DNA from: Azospirillum sp. 51_20
GTDB lineage: Bacteria > Pseudomonadota > Alphaproteobacteria > RF32 > CAG-239
Length of the DNA: 42,397 nt
Reading direction: 5' to 3'
Assembly: GCA_001917175.1 (NCBI GenBank)
Contig: MNTV01000023.1
Coordinates: 1 to 42,397, forward strand
The notes beneath the pieces were generated by a model that was not told the origin of the DNA, ran no database searches, and saw only the letters and a program-made list of their open reading frames with translations. A program made the translations under genes and the position numbers. This document shows, piece after piece, positions 1-8,568 of this stretch (the first letter of the stretch is position 1; every line of letters begins with the position of its first letter).

Positions 1-42
1 GTGGAAGGCATTTATAACGGCTGGTTCGTCTTCGTCAGATAG
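1..42 (+). CDS. C-terminal end of an unidentified protein (partial)
   Basis: Frame 1 is open from the window edge to a TAG at 40-42 and would encode the last 13 residues, ending GWFVFVR. A strong hairpin terminator follows 20 bases later, which fits the end of a gene. Too little is visible to name a family, and the frame could be open by chance. Confidence 0.3.
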   Translation: MEGIYNGWFVFVR

Positions 43-63
43 ACGAAAATGCCGGATGATTAA

Positions 64-103
64 AAACTGCCGTTTCCTTCAAAGGAAACGGCAGTTTGGT
101 TTT
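64..103. terminator. Hairpin terminator
   Basis: A perfect 16-bp inverted repeat (64-79 with 82-97, loop CA) is bordered by A-rich sequence on the left and GGTTTT on the right. It lies between the partial left-edge gene and the minus-strand parvulin gene, so it probably stops rightward transcription and could work both ways. Confidence 0.8.
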
Positions 104-170
104 GGACATTTCCGCATCGGGAGAATTCGGAAGACAAAAAAAGGAATCTGCCGGCCGGATTGCGGATAAT

Positions 171-201
171 AAAAAACCGCTCTTTTCAGAGCGGTTTTTT
201 T
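171..201 (-). terminator. Intrinsic terminator of the parvulin gene
   Basis: Stem CCGCTCT/AGAGCGG (177-183 with 188-194) is extended by six A-T pairs (171-176 with 195-200). Read on the minus strand it ends in a T6 run, 16 bases after the stop codon of the parvulin gene. Confidence 0.9.
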
Positions 202-216
202 AAAACGGCGGCAGCC

Positions 217-1062
217 TTATTTGGCAGCCGGAGCCGGAACGGCCGGCGTGTTGGGCATGACCTTGCCGTCCAGCTGATATTTTTCGATCTTGGCTTTGGC
301 GACAACGTCGTTCAGAACGCCCGGCAGCAGTTCCTGCGCCATTCTGGTTCTGATCTGCGGTTCCGCTTCTTCAAAGGAAACGGGTTTGCTGTCACGAACA
401 TCATCGACAATGATAATGTGATAGCCGAAGTTGGTCTTGATCGGTTTTTGCGAATATTGGCCTTTTTTCATTCTGAAGGCGGCGTCGCCGAATTCGGGCA
501 CCATCATTTCCTTGGTGAAATAGCCGAGGTCGGGATTCTTTTCCTTGGAATATTTCTTGGCCAGTTCGTTGAAGTCGTCGCCTTTTTTGATTTTGGTAAT
601 GATGTCGTTGGCGGTGGCTTCGCTGTCAACCAGAATGTGGCGTGCTCTCATTTCCTTCTGCGGTTTAAACTCTTTTTTGTACTGGTTGTAGAAGTTTTTG
701 ACGTCGTTGTCGGAAATTTTCTTCTCGACTTCCTGTTTCAGATAAACTTTTCCGGCCAGATCGCTTTTCATTGCTTCCAGCTGCTGTTTGTATTCGGCGG
801 AAGACTCGACGCCGGCTTTTTTGGCGGCCTGTTGCAGAGCTTCGCCGTTGGCCCAGACGGTGACAGCCTGGGGATAAAACTGGTCGAAAGTAACCTGTGC
901 TTTGATCTGCGGAGCGGATTCATAAGTCTTTTTGATTTCGGCAACGGTGATTTTCTTGCCGTTGACGACGGCGGCAACTCCGTCTTTGCCTTCGGCGCCG
1001 GCCGGCAGCGGATTTAATATCAGCGCTGACAGGACAGCGGCGGCTACGTATTGCGTTTTCAT
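217..1062 (-). CDS. Secreted parvulin-type peptidyl-prolyl cis-trans isomerase
   Basis: Predicted periplasmic or membrane-associated folding helper of the PrsA/SurA type. The 281-residue product begins with a Sec signal peptide (lysine at position 2, hydrophobic stretch 5-20, AGA cleavage motif near 21-23). A single rotamase domain spans about 138-234: the MRARHILV strand at 138-145, the GYF element at 190-192 and the NFGYHIII strand at 221-228. A charged helical region precedes it and a Pro/Ala-rich tail ends the protein. The ATG at 1062 is chosen over an upstream in-frame ATG at 1095 because GGAGG lies 7 bases before it and the signal peptide starts there. It diverges from secA, an arrangement common in alphaproteobacteria, which suggests a role with freshly exported proteins. 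Confidence 0.9.
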   Translation of the reverse strand: MKTQYVAAAVLSALILNPLPAGAEGKDGVAAVVNGKKITVAEIKKTYESAPQIKAQVTFDQFYPQAVTVWANGEALQQAAKKAGVESSAEYKQQLEAMKSDLAGKVYLKQEVEKKISDNDVKNFYNQYKKEFKPQKEMRARHILVDSEATANDIITKIKKGDDFNELAKKYSKEKNPDLGYFTKEMMVPEFGDAAFRMKKGQYSQKPIKTNFGYHIIIVDDVRDSKPVSFEEAEPQIRTRMAQELLPGVLNDVVAKAKIEKYQLDGKVMPNTPAVPAPAAK

Positions 1063-1094
1063 ATAATTACCTCCAAAAAATAACACTACGTTCA

Positions 1095-1123
1095 TTTATA
1101 ATAACAAATCGGAAATATTCCAA
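1095..1123 (-). promoter_or_regulatory. Predicted sigma70-type promoter of the parvulin gene
   Basis: On the minus strand TTGGAA (1118-1123) and TATAAA (1095-1100) are separated by 17 bases. The expected start would leave a leader of about 26 bases before the ATG at 1062. Confidence 0.55.
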
Positions 1124-1163
1124 GCAAAAATTTTCACAAAGTTTATAACTTCTTTTCAAGCTA

Positions 1164-1191
1164 TTGACTTTAGTAAATATAAACATTAAAT
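1164..1191 (+). promoter_or_regulatory. Possible secA promoter
   Basis: TTGACT (1164-1169) is followed 16 bases later by TTAAAT (1186-1191) in the AT-rich divergent region. The -35 is good and the -10 is only fair. A second TTGACT at 1198-1203 has no well-placed -10 before the start codon. Confidence 0.35.
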
Positions 1192-1229
1192 GTAAGGTTG
1201 ACTTAAATATTATCAAGGTGGAAAAGTTT

Positions 1230-3962
1230 ATGATAGGCAAAATTGCAAAGGTGTTCTTTGGCAGCGCCAATGACCGCTTTATCAAAAAGCAGTATAAAAC
1301 AATCAACAAGATCAACGCGTTGGAGCCGCAGACGGTTAAACTCGGCGACGAAGAGCTGAAGGCAAAAACGGCGGAGTTCCGCGAGCGCCTGAAACAGGGG
1401 GAAACTCTTGACGACCTGCTGCCGGAAGCTTTTGCCGTGGTGCGCGAAGCTGCCAGAAGAACGCTCGGCCAGCGACATTATGACGTGCAGCTGATCGGCG
1501 GCATCGTTTTGCACAAGGGTATGATCGCCGAAATGAAAACCGGCGAAGGCAAAACGCTGGTCGCCACGCTCGCCGCTTATCTTAACGCCTTGGAAGGCAA
1601 AGGCGTGCATATCGTTACCGTCAACGACTATCTGGCCAAACGCGACGCCGAGTGGATGGGGCAGGTATATCGTTTTCTGGGGCTGACGGTCGACTACATC
1701 GTACACGGCAAAAACGACGAGGAACGCCGTGCCGCCTATGCCTGCGACATTATTTACGGCACCAACAACGAGCTGGGTTTTGACTATTTGCGCGACAACA
1801 TGAAGTTTTCTCTTTCCGAGATGGTACAGCGGCCGTTTAATTTTGCGATCGTCGACGAAGTGGACTCGATTTTGATCGACGAGGCGCGCACGCCGCTGAT
1901 TATCTCCGGCGCGGCCGAGGATTCCTCGGAAAAATACGTGGCGGTCAACAGCATTATCCCCAAGCTGACGGAAGCCGACTATGAAAAGGACGAAAAGGCC
2001 AAAAGCGTTACCCTGACCGAAGCCGGCATGGAACACGTCGAACAGCTGCTGAAGGAAACCGGGCAGATTAAGGAAGGCGGCCTTTACGACATGGCCAACG
2101 TAGCGCTGGTGCAGCATGTTAACAACGCTTTGAAAGCGCACAAAATGCAGATCCGCGACGTGGACTACATCGTTAAGGACGGCAAGGTGGTGATTATCGA
2201 CGAATTTACCGGCCGTATGATGGAAGGGCGCCGCTATTCCGACGGTCTGCATCAGGCGATCGAAGCCAAGGAACATGTTGCCATCCAGTCGGAAAACCAG
2301 ACGCTGGCTTCAATCACTTTCCAGAATTATTTCCGTCTTTATCCCAAGCTGTCGGGCATGACCGGTACGGCAATGACGGAAGAAGCCGAGTTCGGCGACA
2401 TTTACAATCTTTCCTGTATTGAGATTCCGACCAACCGGCCGGTTCAGCGCGTGGATCATCATGACGAAATTTATCGTACGGCGAAAGAGAAATATGACGC
2501 CATCATCAAGACCATTTTGGAATGCCACGCCAAGGGGCAGCCGGTTTTGGTCGGCACCACTTCGATCGAAAAGTCGGAACTGGTGGCTGACATGCTGAAA
2601 GCCAGAAGCGACGTTAAATTTGAGGTGCTGAACGCGCGTCATCACGAACGCGAAGCGGCGATCGTTGCTCAGGCGGGTGTGTCGGGCGCGATTACGATTG
2701 CCACCAATATGGCCGGCCGCGGTACCGACATCCAGCTCGGCGGCAACCCGGACATGCGTTTGAAGGCGCAGCTCAAGGGCGACGAAACGCCGGAGCAGAT
2801 TGAGCGGATGAAAGAGGAAATCAAACTTGAGTGCGAAGCCGACAAGGAAAAGGTGATTGCTTCCGGCGGACTTTACATTCTCGGCACCGAACGGCACGAA
2901 AGCCGCCGTATCGACAATCAGCTGCGCGGCCGCGCCGGTCGTCAGGGCGACCCGGGCACATCCAAGTTTTTCCTGTCGATGGAAGACGATCTGATGCGCA
3001 TTTTCGGTTCGGAAAGAATGTCGGCAATGCTGCAGAAGCTGGGTCTGCCGGAAGGTGAGCCGCTGGTTCACCCCTGGATCAGCAAAGCGCTGGAAAAAGC
3101 GCAGCAGAAAGTGGAAGAACGCAACTTCGACATCCGCAAAAACCTGTTGAAGTACGACAACGTAATGAACGATCAGCGCAAGGTGATTTACGACCAGCGC
3201 AAGGAACTGATGAAAACTTCCGACGTGTCGGAAACGGTGGCGGAAATGCGCGACGAATATCTGAACGACGTGCTGGCGCCTTATCTGCAGCAGAGTCTGA
3301 CGCCGAAGGAATGGCCGTTGAACGAGCTGCAGCAGGAAATCTGGCGGGTGACCGGTTTTGTGCTGCCGGTTGACAAATGGGCGGAAGAACCGGAGATGGA
3401 CGCCGAAACCATGAGCGGCAAAATCATTGAAGTGATTGAGCAGAATATTGTCGAGAAAAACCGCGGAGTGCCGGAAGAACTGGTGCGTCTGGTAGAAAAG
3501 AACATTCTGCTGCAGGTAATGGACCAGTTGTGGAAAGAACATATCGCCACGCTGGATTACATGCGCCACACCATCGTTTTGCGCGCCTACGGACAGAAGG
3601 ATCCGCTGAACGAATACAAGAAGGAAGCTTTCAACATGTTTTCCGACATGCTTGACCTGTTGCGGGAAAAAGTTACTTTCCTGACCTGCCGTGCGCAGAT
3701 TCAGAACAGCAGCGAAGAAGACCTGCGGCTGAGGGAAAGCAATACCCGTATGCAGGCAATTCACGAAAGTCCCGAAAGTCTGGTCGGCGGAAATGCGGGG
3801 GCGCCGGCGGAAGAGAAAGAAAAGGCGGTTCCTTTCCAGTATGCGAAGACGACGGTTGACCCGAACGATCCCGCAACCTGGGGCAAGGTTTCGCGCAATG
3901 ATCCGTGTCCCTGCGGCAGCGGCAAAAAATACAAGCACTGCCACGGACAAATTCTGAATTGA
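1230..3962 (+). CDS. secA: Protein translocase subunit SecA
   Basis: ATPase motor that drives unfolded proteins through the SecYEG channel in the inner membrane. The 910-residue product has normal SecA length. Walker A MKTGEGKT is at 102-109, the Walker B/DEAD-like stretch DEVDSILIDEAR at 209-220, and the second helicase lobe has NMAGRGTDIQLGG and QLRGRAGRQGD. The C-terminus carries the zinc-binding CPCGSGKKYKHC motif used for SecB and lipid contact. The start is the ATG at 1230, preceded by AAGGTGG 7 bases upstream and beginning MIGKIAKVFFG as in the family; an open frame extends further left without support. It is followed by its own terminator, so it appears monocistronic. Confidence 0.98.
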   Translation: MIGKIAKVFFGSANDRFIKKQYKTINKINALEPQTVKLGDEELKAKTAEFRERLKQGETLDDLLPEAFAVVREAARRTLGQRHYDVQLIGGIVLHKGMIAEMKTGEGKTLVATLAAYLNALEGKGVHIVTVNDYLAKRDAEWMGQVYRFLGLTVDYIVHGKNDEERRAAYACDIIYGTNNELGFDYLRDNMKFSLSEMVQRPFNFAIVDEVDSILIDEARTPLIISGAAEDSSEKYVAVNSIIPKLTEADYEKDEKAKSVTLTEAGMEHVEQLLKETGQIKEGGLYDMANVALVQHVNNALKAHKMQIRDVDYIVKDGKVVIIDEFTGRMMEGRRYSDGLHQAIEAKEHVAIQSENQTLASITFQNYFRLYPKLSGMTGTAMTEEAEFGDIYNLSCIEIPTNRPVQRVDHHDEIYRTAKEKYDAIIKTILECHAKGQPVLVGTTSIEKSELVADMLKARSDVKFEVLNARHHEREAAIVAQAGVSGAITIATNMAGRGTDIQLGGNPDMRLKAQLKGDETPEQIERMKEEIKLECEADKEKVIASGGLYILGTERHESRRIDNQLRGRAGRQGDPGTSKFFLSMEDDLMRIFGSERMSAMLQKLGLPEGEPLVHPWISKALEKAQQKVEERNFDIRKNLLKYDNVMNDQRKVIYDQRKELMKTSDVSETVAEMRDEYLNDVLAPYLQQSLTPKEWPLNELQQEIWRVTGFVLPVDKWAEEPEMDAETMSGKIIEVIEQNIVEKNRGVPEELVRLVEKNILLQVMDQLWKEHIATLDYMRHTIVLRAYGQKDPLNEYKKEAFNMFSDMLDLLREKVTFLTCRAQIQNSSEEDLRLRESNTRMQAIHESPESLVGGNAGAPAEEKEKAVPFQYAKTTVDPNDPATWGKVSRNDPCPCGSGKKYKHCHGQILN

Positions 3963-4004
3963 GAACGGACCCCGGCGGCAACGGCCGGGGTTCTTCGTTC
4001 TTTT
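3963..4004 (+). terminator. secA terminator
   Basis: Stem ACCCCGGC/GCCGGGGT (3969-3976 with 3984-3991), loop of 7, followed by a T-rich stretch ending in TTTT at 4001-4004. It starts just after the secA stop codon. Confidence 0.8.
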
Positions 4005-4055
4005 GACTGCCGGGCGGTTCGTCGTCCGCAAAAGGAACCAAAGGGGGATTGTGTT

Positions 4056-5276
4056 ATGATCAGGCATATGATTGCTTTTGCGCCTTCGACGCCGAAACTG
4101 GGGGAGTTTAACCAGCTGCGCGGGGTGTTGTCGGGGCTGATGCACTTTTGCTGCGAGGACGTGCATTTTGCCTATAACCTGGACATGTGTTTTGAAAACG
4201 TGGCGGGCGGGCCGCTCAAACGGCATCTTTACGCCGACGACGAAGCTTTCGAACGTGATGTTTTCCGTTGTCTGGACGATTATTTTTCCCGTCATTTGCT
4301 GGTGCCGAAGGTTTTTGTCACCATTTGTTCGCCGGAAGACGCCGGCCATGCCGCCGCCAATGTCGACGCCGTCTGCCGGGCGGTTAAGGACTACTATGCC
4401 GCGCACGACATGGGCAGGGTAGTGACGGCCGCCGTCAATTCGAGCATATACCGTTACCGGTTTGCCGACGTGGTTCATGTCTGCGGACATCTCCTGAGCG
4501 AAGAGGACCGGCAGACGCTGGAAGCCGATGCGGAACTGAAAAGGAAAGTCTTCGTTTCGGAGGGGATTATTCACAATATGTCCCGGACTTTTATCCGGCA
4601 AAAGTTCGGACAGCCGAAGATGCGGGAAATTGCCGCCGCTTACCGGAACGGCCGGCCGAATGCGGTGTTTGCCCTCGGCGGCCGGGTGGAGGGGCCGGAA
4701 ATACGCTTTACCCTGAGCCATGCCGAAAACATTTTCCGCCGGATGCGGGCGCTGGCGGACAAAAACTACAACGTGATCGTCGTCAACGGGCCGCGGACGC
4801 CGAACGAAGTTACCGATTATTTTTATGAACAAAGTCTGGCGGCGGAAAGCAAAATCGCGTTTTTCAATTCCAAGCAGGTGGCGCGGACAGACGAGGAGAG
4901 GGTGCCGGAAAAATGGCGCGTTTATTCGGGAAAGCACGAGGAAGAGTTTTTGCGTCAGGCGGAAAAATACGGCAACGTTTATCCCGGCGTGCTCGGTCTG
5001 GAAAATACGCTGGTCGTACATACTTTTGATTCTTTTGCCTGTTGCGAAACGGCGGCTTCCGGCATTCCGACGGCCATCTGCCGCGAGGTTGAAATCGACC
5101 GTGCCGTTCGTCCGGACTGCTACCGGCTGGCCGATCAGCTGACGGCGGCGGGGTATGCGGCGGACTTTGCGGATTTTGACGGTGAAACGGAGCCGCGCGA
5201 CCTGAAACTGAAGGTTTTGCCGAGCGTCAATTCCCTGCTGGCGAAAAAGATTATTGACCGGCTGTCGGAAGCCTGA
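4056..5276 (+). CDS. Divergent ELM1-family protein (mitochondrial-fission ELM1-like)
   Basis: A 406-residue cytosolic protein with no signal peptide. The C-terminal half matches the layout of ELM1 proteins (PF06258), which have a glycosyltransferase-like fold: a glycine element FALGGR at 205-210, VNGPRTP at 243-249 in the place of the family's TSRRTP, and a block at 307-339 with NVYPG, the acidic-serine FDSF and an ETAASGIPT loop, corresponding to the usual NPYLGLLA...DSVSM...EA..TGKPV. The first 190 residues look unlike the usual family. The ATG at 4056 has GGGGGA about 8 bases upstream. Its function is unknown in bacteria; the neighbours secA and ffh do not clarify it. The family call is made from remembered motifs and is moderate. 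Confidence 0.6.
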   Translation: MIRHMIAFAPSTPKLGEFNQLRGVLSGLMHFCCEDVHFAYNLDMCFENVAGGPLKRHLYADDEAFERDVFRCLDDYFSRHLLVPKVFVTICSPEDAGHAAANVDAVCRAVKDYYAAHDMGRVVTAAVNSSIYRYRFADVVHVCGHLLSEEDRQTLEADAELKRKVFVSEGIIHNMSRTFIRQKFGQPKMREIAAAYRNGRPNAVFALGGRVEGPEIRFTLSHAENIFRRMRALADKNYNVIVVNGPRTPNEVTDYFYEQSLAAESKIAFFNSKQVARTDEERVPEKWRVYSGKHEEEFLRQAEKYGNVYPGVLGLENTLVVHTFDSFACCETAASGIPTAICREVEIDRAVRPDCYRLADQLTAAGYAADFADFDGETEPRDLKLKVLPSVNSLLAKKIIDRLSEA

Positions 5277-5277
5277 G

Positions 5278-5319
5278 CCGCGGCGGCTTTTGCCGCGGTT
5301 TCCGAAAGTGCGTTTTTTT
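5278..5319 (+). terminator. Terminator after the ELM1-like gene
   Basis: Stem CCGCGGC/GCCGCGG (5278-5284 with 5292-5298) starts 2 bases after the stop codon. A TTT and then a T7 run (5313-5319) follow. Confidence 0.65.
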
Positions 5320-5321
5320 GC

Positions 5322-5349
5322 TTGACTATTGTTATTTATCAGATATAGT
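5322..5349 (+). promoter_or_regulatory. Strong promoter of ffh
   Basis: TTGACT (5322-5327) and TATAGT (5344-5349) are 16 bases apart, one mismatch each from consensus. Transcription would begin near 5356, giving an unusually long leader of about 108 bases before ffh. Confidence 0.75.
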
Positions 5350-5355
5350 CAGGCA

Positions 5356-5456
5356 AAAGTTCAATGATTTTTCATTGCGTACGAGATATTAACCACACTC
5401 CGAGGAGTGCCGCCAGTCAGCGAGGGTTCGCACACTGGCGTGCAATAGTTTATAGG
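5356..5456 (+). ncRNA. Candidate structured 5' leader RNA of ffh
   Basis: The leader can form a three-way fold: closing stem ATTGC/GCAAT (5374-5378 with 5442-5446), hairpin CACTC/GAGTG (5396-5400 with 5405-5409, loop CGAG), and a longer arm CGCCAGT/ACTGGCG (5411-5417 with 5434-5440) topped by GCGA/TCGC with a GGGT loop. An alternative hairpin CAATGA/TCATTG (5362-5367 with 5372-5377) uses the same ATTG bases as the closing stem, so the two are mutually exclusive. The weak ribosome site TATAGG (5451-5456) lies just outside the fold. It lacks the SRP RNA tetraloop and symmetric-loop motifs, so it is not read as 4.5S RNA. No long T-run is present, so translation control is more likely than termination. 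Confidence 0.55.
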
Positions 5457-5463
5457 TATGGGC

Positions 5464-6843
5464 ATGTTTGAAAGTCTGACGGACAAACTGAGCGGCGTTT
5501 TTGCCAGGATCACCTCCCGCGGGGTGTTGAACGACAAGGACATCGACGAAGCCATGCGGGAAATCCGGGTGGCCCTGCTTGAGGCCGACGTGGCGCTGCC
5601 GGTGGTCAAAGATTTTGTCGCCCGGGTTAAAGAAGAAGCGCGCGGTGAAAAGCTGGTGCGTTCCATTCAGCCGGGGCAGCTGGTGGTCAAGATCGTGCAT
5701 GACGAACTGGTCAAGCTGCTGGGAGCAGAGGACGGCGATCTGAATTTAAATGTGGTGCCGCCGGCAGTGATCCTGATGGCCGGTCTGCAGGGGTCGGGCA
5801 AAACCACCAGTTCGGCCAAGCTGGCAAAGATGCTCGGCAAAAACCGCAAAGTGCTGCTGGCTTCGCTCGACGTTTACCGTCCGGCGGCGCAGGAGCAGCT
5901 GGAACAGCTGGCGCGGCAGATCGGCGGACATTCCCTGCCGATCGTTAACGGCGAAAAGCCGCTGGCGATTACCGGACGGGCGCTGGATGTCGCGAAAAAA
6001 GGCGGTTTTGACGTGCTGATTCTCGACTCGGCCGGGCGTCTGCATATTGATGATGCGTTGATGGAAGAGCTGCAAGCGGTTAAAAAACTGGCCTCGCCGG
6101 CGGAAACGCTGCTGGTGGCGGACGCGATGATGGGGCAGGATGCCTGCAACGTGGCCAGAGAGTTTAACGAGAAGCTCGGGGTGACAGGCATTGTGCTGAC
6201 CAGAATCGACGGATCGTCCCGGGCCGGTGCCGCACTGTCGATGCGGATGATTGCCGGGGTGCCGGTCAAGTATCTGGGGACCGGTGAAAAGACCGATGAA
6301 ATGGAAGAGTTTCATGCCGACCGGATTGCCGGGCGCATTCTCGGGCAGGGGGACGTGGTTTCTCTGGTCGAGCGGGCAATCGAAAAGGTGGACCGGGAAG
6401 AGGCCGATAAAATGGCGGCCCGGATGATGAAAGGAAAGTTTGATCTGGAAGATCTGCTGTCACAGCTGCGCCAGATTCAAAAATTAGGCAGCCTGGGGGG
6501 CATTATGGGGATGATCCCGGGGTTGTCGAAATTCAAAAATCAGATTGCGGATGCCGGTATCGGCGACGCGCTGATTAAAAAACAGGAGGCGATTATCCTT
6601 TCGATGACCAAGGCCGAAAGGAAAAATCCCGATATCATCAAAGCTTCGCGCAAGAAAAGAATTGCCGCGGGCTCGGGTGTGGAAGTTCATGACGTCAACA
6701 AGCTTTTAAAACAATATGAGCAGATGGCGTCGATGATGAAAAAAATGGGCAGGGGCGGCGGTTTCGGCGGCCTTGCTTCGATGATGAAAAACGTTCCTTT
6801 CGGGAAATTTCCGGGGGGAACGGGCAATAAGTTTCCGTTTTAG
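5464..6843 (+). CDS. ffh: Signal recognition particle GTPase Ffh
   Basis: Binds signal sequences of nascent membrane proteins with 4.5S RNA and docks at FtsY. In the 459-residue product the helical N domain covers about 1-90, and the G domain has GLQGSGKTT at 107-115, DSAGR at 188-192, TRID at 246-249 (usually TKLD) and GTGEK at 272-276. The methionine-rich M domain runs from about 300 and ends in a glycine-rich tail. The ATG at 5464 (MFESL) is preferred because AGG lies 7 bases upstream and the family starts this way; an in-frame ATG at 5458 sits too close to that site. Expression probably depends on the folded leader. It heads the block ffh-rpsP-rimM-trmD-rplS. Confidence 0.97.
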   Translation: MFESLTDKLSGVFARITSRGVLNDKDIDEAMREIRVALLEADVALPVVKDFVARVKEEARGEKLVRSIQPGQLVVKIVHDELVKLLGAEDGDLNLNVVPPAVILMAGLQGSGKTTSSAKLAKMLGKNRKVLLASLDVYRPAAQEQLEQLARQIGGHSLPIVNGEKPLAITGRALDVAKKGGFDVLILDSAGRLHIDDALMEELQAVKKLASPAETLLVADAMMGQDACNVAREFNEKLGVTGIVLTRIDGSSRAGAALSMRMIAGVPVKYLGTGEKTDEMEEFHADRIAGRILGQGDVVSLVERAIEKVDREEADKMAARMMKGKFDLEDLLSQLRQIQKLGSLGGIMGMIPGLSKFKNQIADAGIGDALIKKQEAIILSMTKAERKNPDIIKASRKKRIAAGSGVEVHDVNKLLKQYEQMASMMKKMGRGGGFGGLASMMKNVPFGKFPGGTGNKFPF

Positions 6844-6899
6844 GCCATAAGGCGGAGATTGTTTTAATTAGAAAACTTTTTTAGAAAGGAAAACAAAAA

Positions 6900-7271
6900 A
6901 TGGCAGTTCGTATCAGATTATCCCGCGGCGGTTCCAAAAAACGTCCGTTTTACCGTGTTGTGGCGGCCGACCAGAGAGCGCCCCGCGACGGCAGATTCAT
7001 CGAAAAGCTGGGAACTTACAACCCGCTTTTGCCGCAGGATCATGAACAGAGACTGGTTATCAACGAAGAAAGAGTCAAATACTGGCTCGGCGTCGGCGCC
7101 CAGCCGACCGAAAGACTGGAAAAGCTGTTTTCCAACCTCGGTCTGGTAAAAGCTCCGGCTTTGCGTGAACAGCCGAAGAAGTCGGCTCCGAAGGCCAAGG
7201 CTCAGGAAAGAATGAAAGAGAAAGAAGCCGCCGCTGCCGCGAATGCCGAAGCAGCTTCTTCTGCCGAATAA
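6900..7271 (+). CDS. rpsP: 30S ribosomal protein S16
   Basis: Small-subunit protein that binds 16S rRNA during 30S assembly. The 123-residue product starts MAVRIRLSRGGSKKRPFYR, the hallmark of S16, and carries a Lys/Ala/Glu-rich tail of about 40 residues beyond the core domain, as is usual in alphaproteobacteria. AGAAAGGA precedes the ATG. It lies 56 bases after ffh with no terminator between them, and 34 bases before rimM. Confidence 0.97.
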   Translation: MAVRIRLSRGGSKKRPFYRVVAADQRAPRDGRFIEKLGTYNPLLPQDHEQRLVINEERVKYWLGVGAQPTERLEKLFSNLGLVKAPALREQPKKSAPKAKAQERMKEKEAAAAANAEAASSAE

Positions 7272-7305
7272 GCTTTTTTCAACGGTTTTTTAAGGAAGAA
7301 CTTTT

Positions 7306-7848
7306 ATGGACAGCGGACGCAGGATTTGTCTGGGGGCAATCGTCGGGGTTCACGGGATAAAAGGCGAGGTGAAGGTAAAAAGCTTTACCGAATCCGAACG
7401 CAACCTGGAACGCTACGGCGTGCTCGAAGATCAGCACGGCCGTTCGTGGGAAGTAAAAGTTTCCGGGCATTCCAAGGAACTGCTCCGGGTGAAAATCAAA
7501 GGGATTGACGATCGCAACGCGGCCAAGGAGCTGATTGGCTGCCGTTTGTATGCCGACCGGTCCGCTCTGCCGGAACTGAAGTCGGAAGACGAGTTTTATC
7601 AGGCGGATCTGATCGGGCTCGAAGTTCGTCTGGCAGACGGCAGTGCGGCCGGCAAGGTGGCCGGAATTTACAATTTCGGCGCCGGAGAGATTTTGGAAAT
7701 CAAAGTCGCCGACGGCGGCCGGTTGGAAATGATCCCTTTTACCCGCGCGTATGTTCCGGAAGTCAATATTAAAGACGGTTATATTATTGTCAGTTCGGTT
7801 TCCATGCAGTTTGACGAGGATGACGGGGACGATGGCGCTGAAGCTTAA
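7306..7848 (+). CDS. rimM: Ribosome maturation factor RimM
   Basis: Assembly factor for the 30S head domain; it binds S19. The 180-residue product has the N-terminal RimM beta-barrel (CLGAIVGVHGIKGEVKVKSF from about residue 8) and a C-terminal PRC-barrel domain (from about residue 95, with DLIGLEV and the IPFTRAYVPEV element). AAGGAAG lies upstream of the ATG. The 3' end overlaps trmD by 17 bases, indicating translational coupling. Confidence 0.96.
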   Translation: MDSGRRICLGAIVGVHGIKGEVKVKSFTESERNLERYGVLEDQHGRSWEVKVSGHSKELLRVKIKGIDDRNAAKELIGCRLYADRSALPELKSEDEFYQADLIGLEVRLADGSAAGKVAGIYNFGAGEILEIKVADGGRLEMIPFTRAYVPEVNIKDGYIIVSSVSMQFDEDDGDDGAEA

Positions 7849-8527
7849 GGTCTATACCATTTTTCCCGAGATATTTCCGGGTTTTCTCGGTTTTTCGCTG
7901 ACCGGGAGAGCGTTGGAAGAAGGCATCTGGTCTTTGGAAACCGTCAATATCAGGGACTATGCTCTGGACAAGCACGGATCGGTTGACGACACCCCCTGCG
8001 GGGGCGGCGCCGGGATGGTCATGCGGGCCGATATACTGGGGCGCGCGTTAAAGGCCAATCACCGGGGCGGCCGGATTTTGGCGATGAGTCCGCGAGGGCT
8101 GCCGCTGACGCAGGAAAAAGTGCACGAACTGAGCAGGGAAAGCGAGATCAGCGTTGTCTGCGGACGGTTTGAGGGAATTGACGAGCGGGTGCTGGAGGCT
8201 TACGGCATTGAGGAAGTGAGCATCGGCGACTATATCCTTACCGGCGGAGAGCAGGCCGCGCAGGTTATGTTTGACGCGGTTATCCGGCTGCTGCCGGGGG
8301 TGCTCGGCAACGCGCAGTCTGCGGAGAGCGAGAGCTTTGAGGACAGTCTGCTGGAATATCCGCAATATACCCGTCCGGTCGAGTGGGAAGGACGGACGGT
8401 TCCCGAAGTGCTTTTGAGCGGTCATCACAAAAAGATTGAGGACTGGCGAAAAGAGCAGGCAATAAGGATTACCGGCGAAAGACGCCCGGATCTGTTGAAA
8501 AAATATCTTGACTCAAAAAGGGTTTAG
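7832..8527 (+). CDS. trmD: tRNA (guanine37-N1)-methyltransferase TrmD
   Basis: SPOUT-family enzyme that methylates G37 next to the anticodon using S-adenosylmethionine, preventing frameshifts. The 231-residue product has the conserved GGGAGMVM, SPRGLPLTQ, CGRFEGIDER and the trefoil-knot cofactor segment IGDYILTGGEQAA, followed by SFEDSLLEYPQYTRP and the LLSGHH motif. The ATG at 7832 lies inside the end of rimM; the open frame continues upstream, but residues before MALKLKVYTIFPEIF do not match the family. Confidence 0.96.
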   Translation: MALKLKVYTIFPEIFPGFLGFSLTGRALEEGIWSLETVNIRDYALDKHGSVDDTPCGGGAGMVMRADILGRALKANHRGGRILAMSPRGLPLTQEKVHELSRESEISVVCGRFEGIDERVLEAYGIEEVSIGDYILTGGEQAAQVMFDAVIRLLPGVLGNAQSAESESFEDSLLEYPQYTRPVEWEGRTVPEVLLSGHHKKIEDWRKEQAIRITGERRPDLLKKYLDSKRV

Positions 8528-8568
8528 GCATAGAAAGTAACAAAATATTTTAAGTAAAGGTAACACTA

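Noticed and set aside
2310..5021. A 903-codon open frame on the minus strand opposite secA and the ELM1-like gene
   Set aside because: It lies antisense to a certain secA, shows no family motif, and arises from GC bias at third codon positions.
5356..5456. SRP 4.5S RNA gene next to ffh
   Set aside because: The conserved GGAA-type tetraloop and AGCAGCCA segment are absent, and the fold is a three-way junction rather than one long hairpin.
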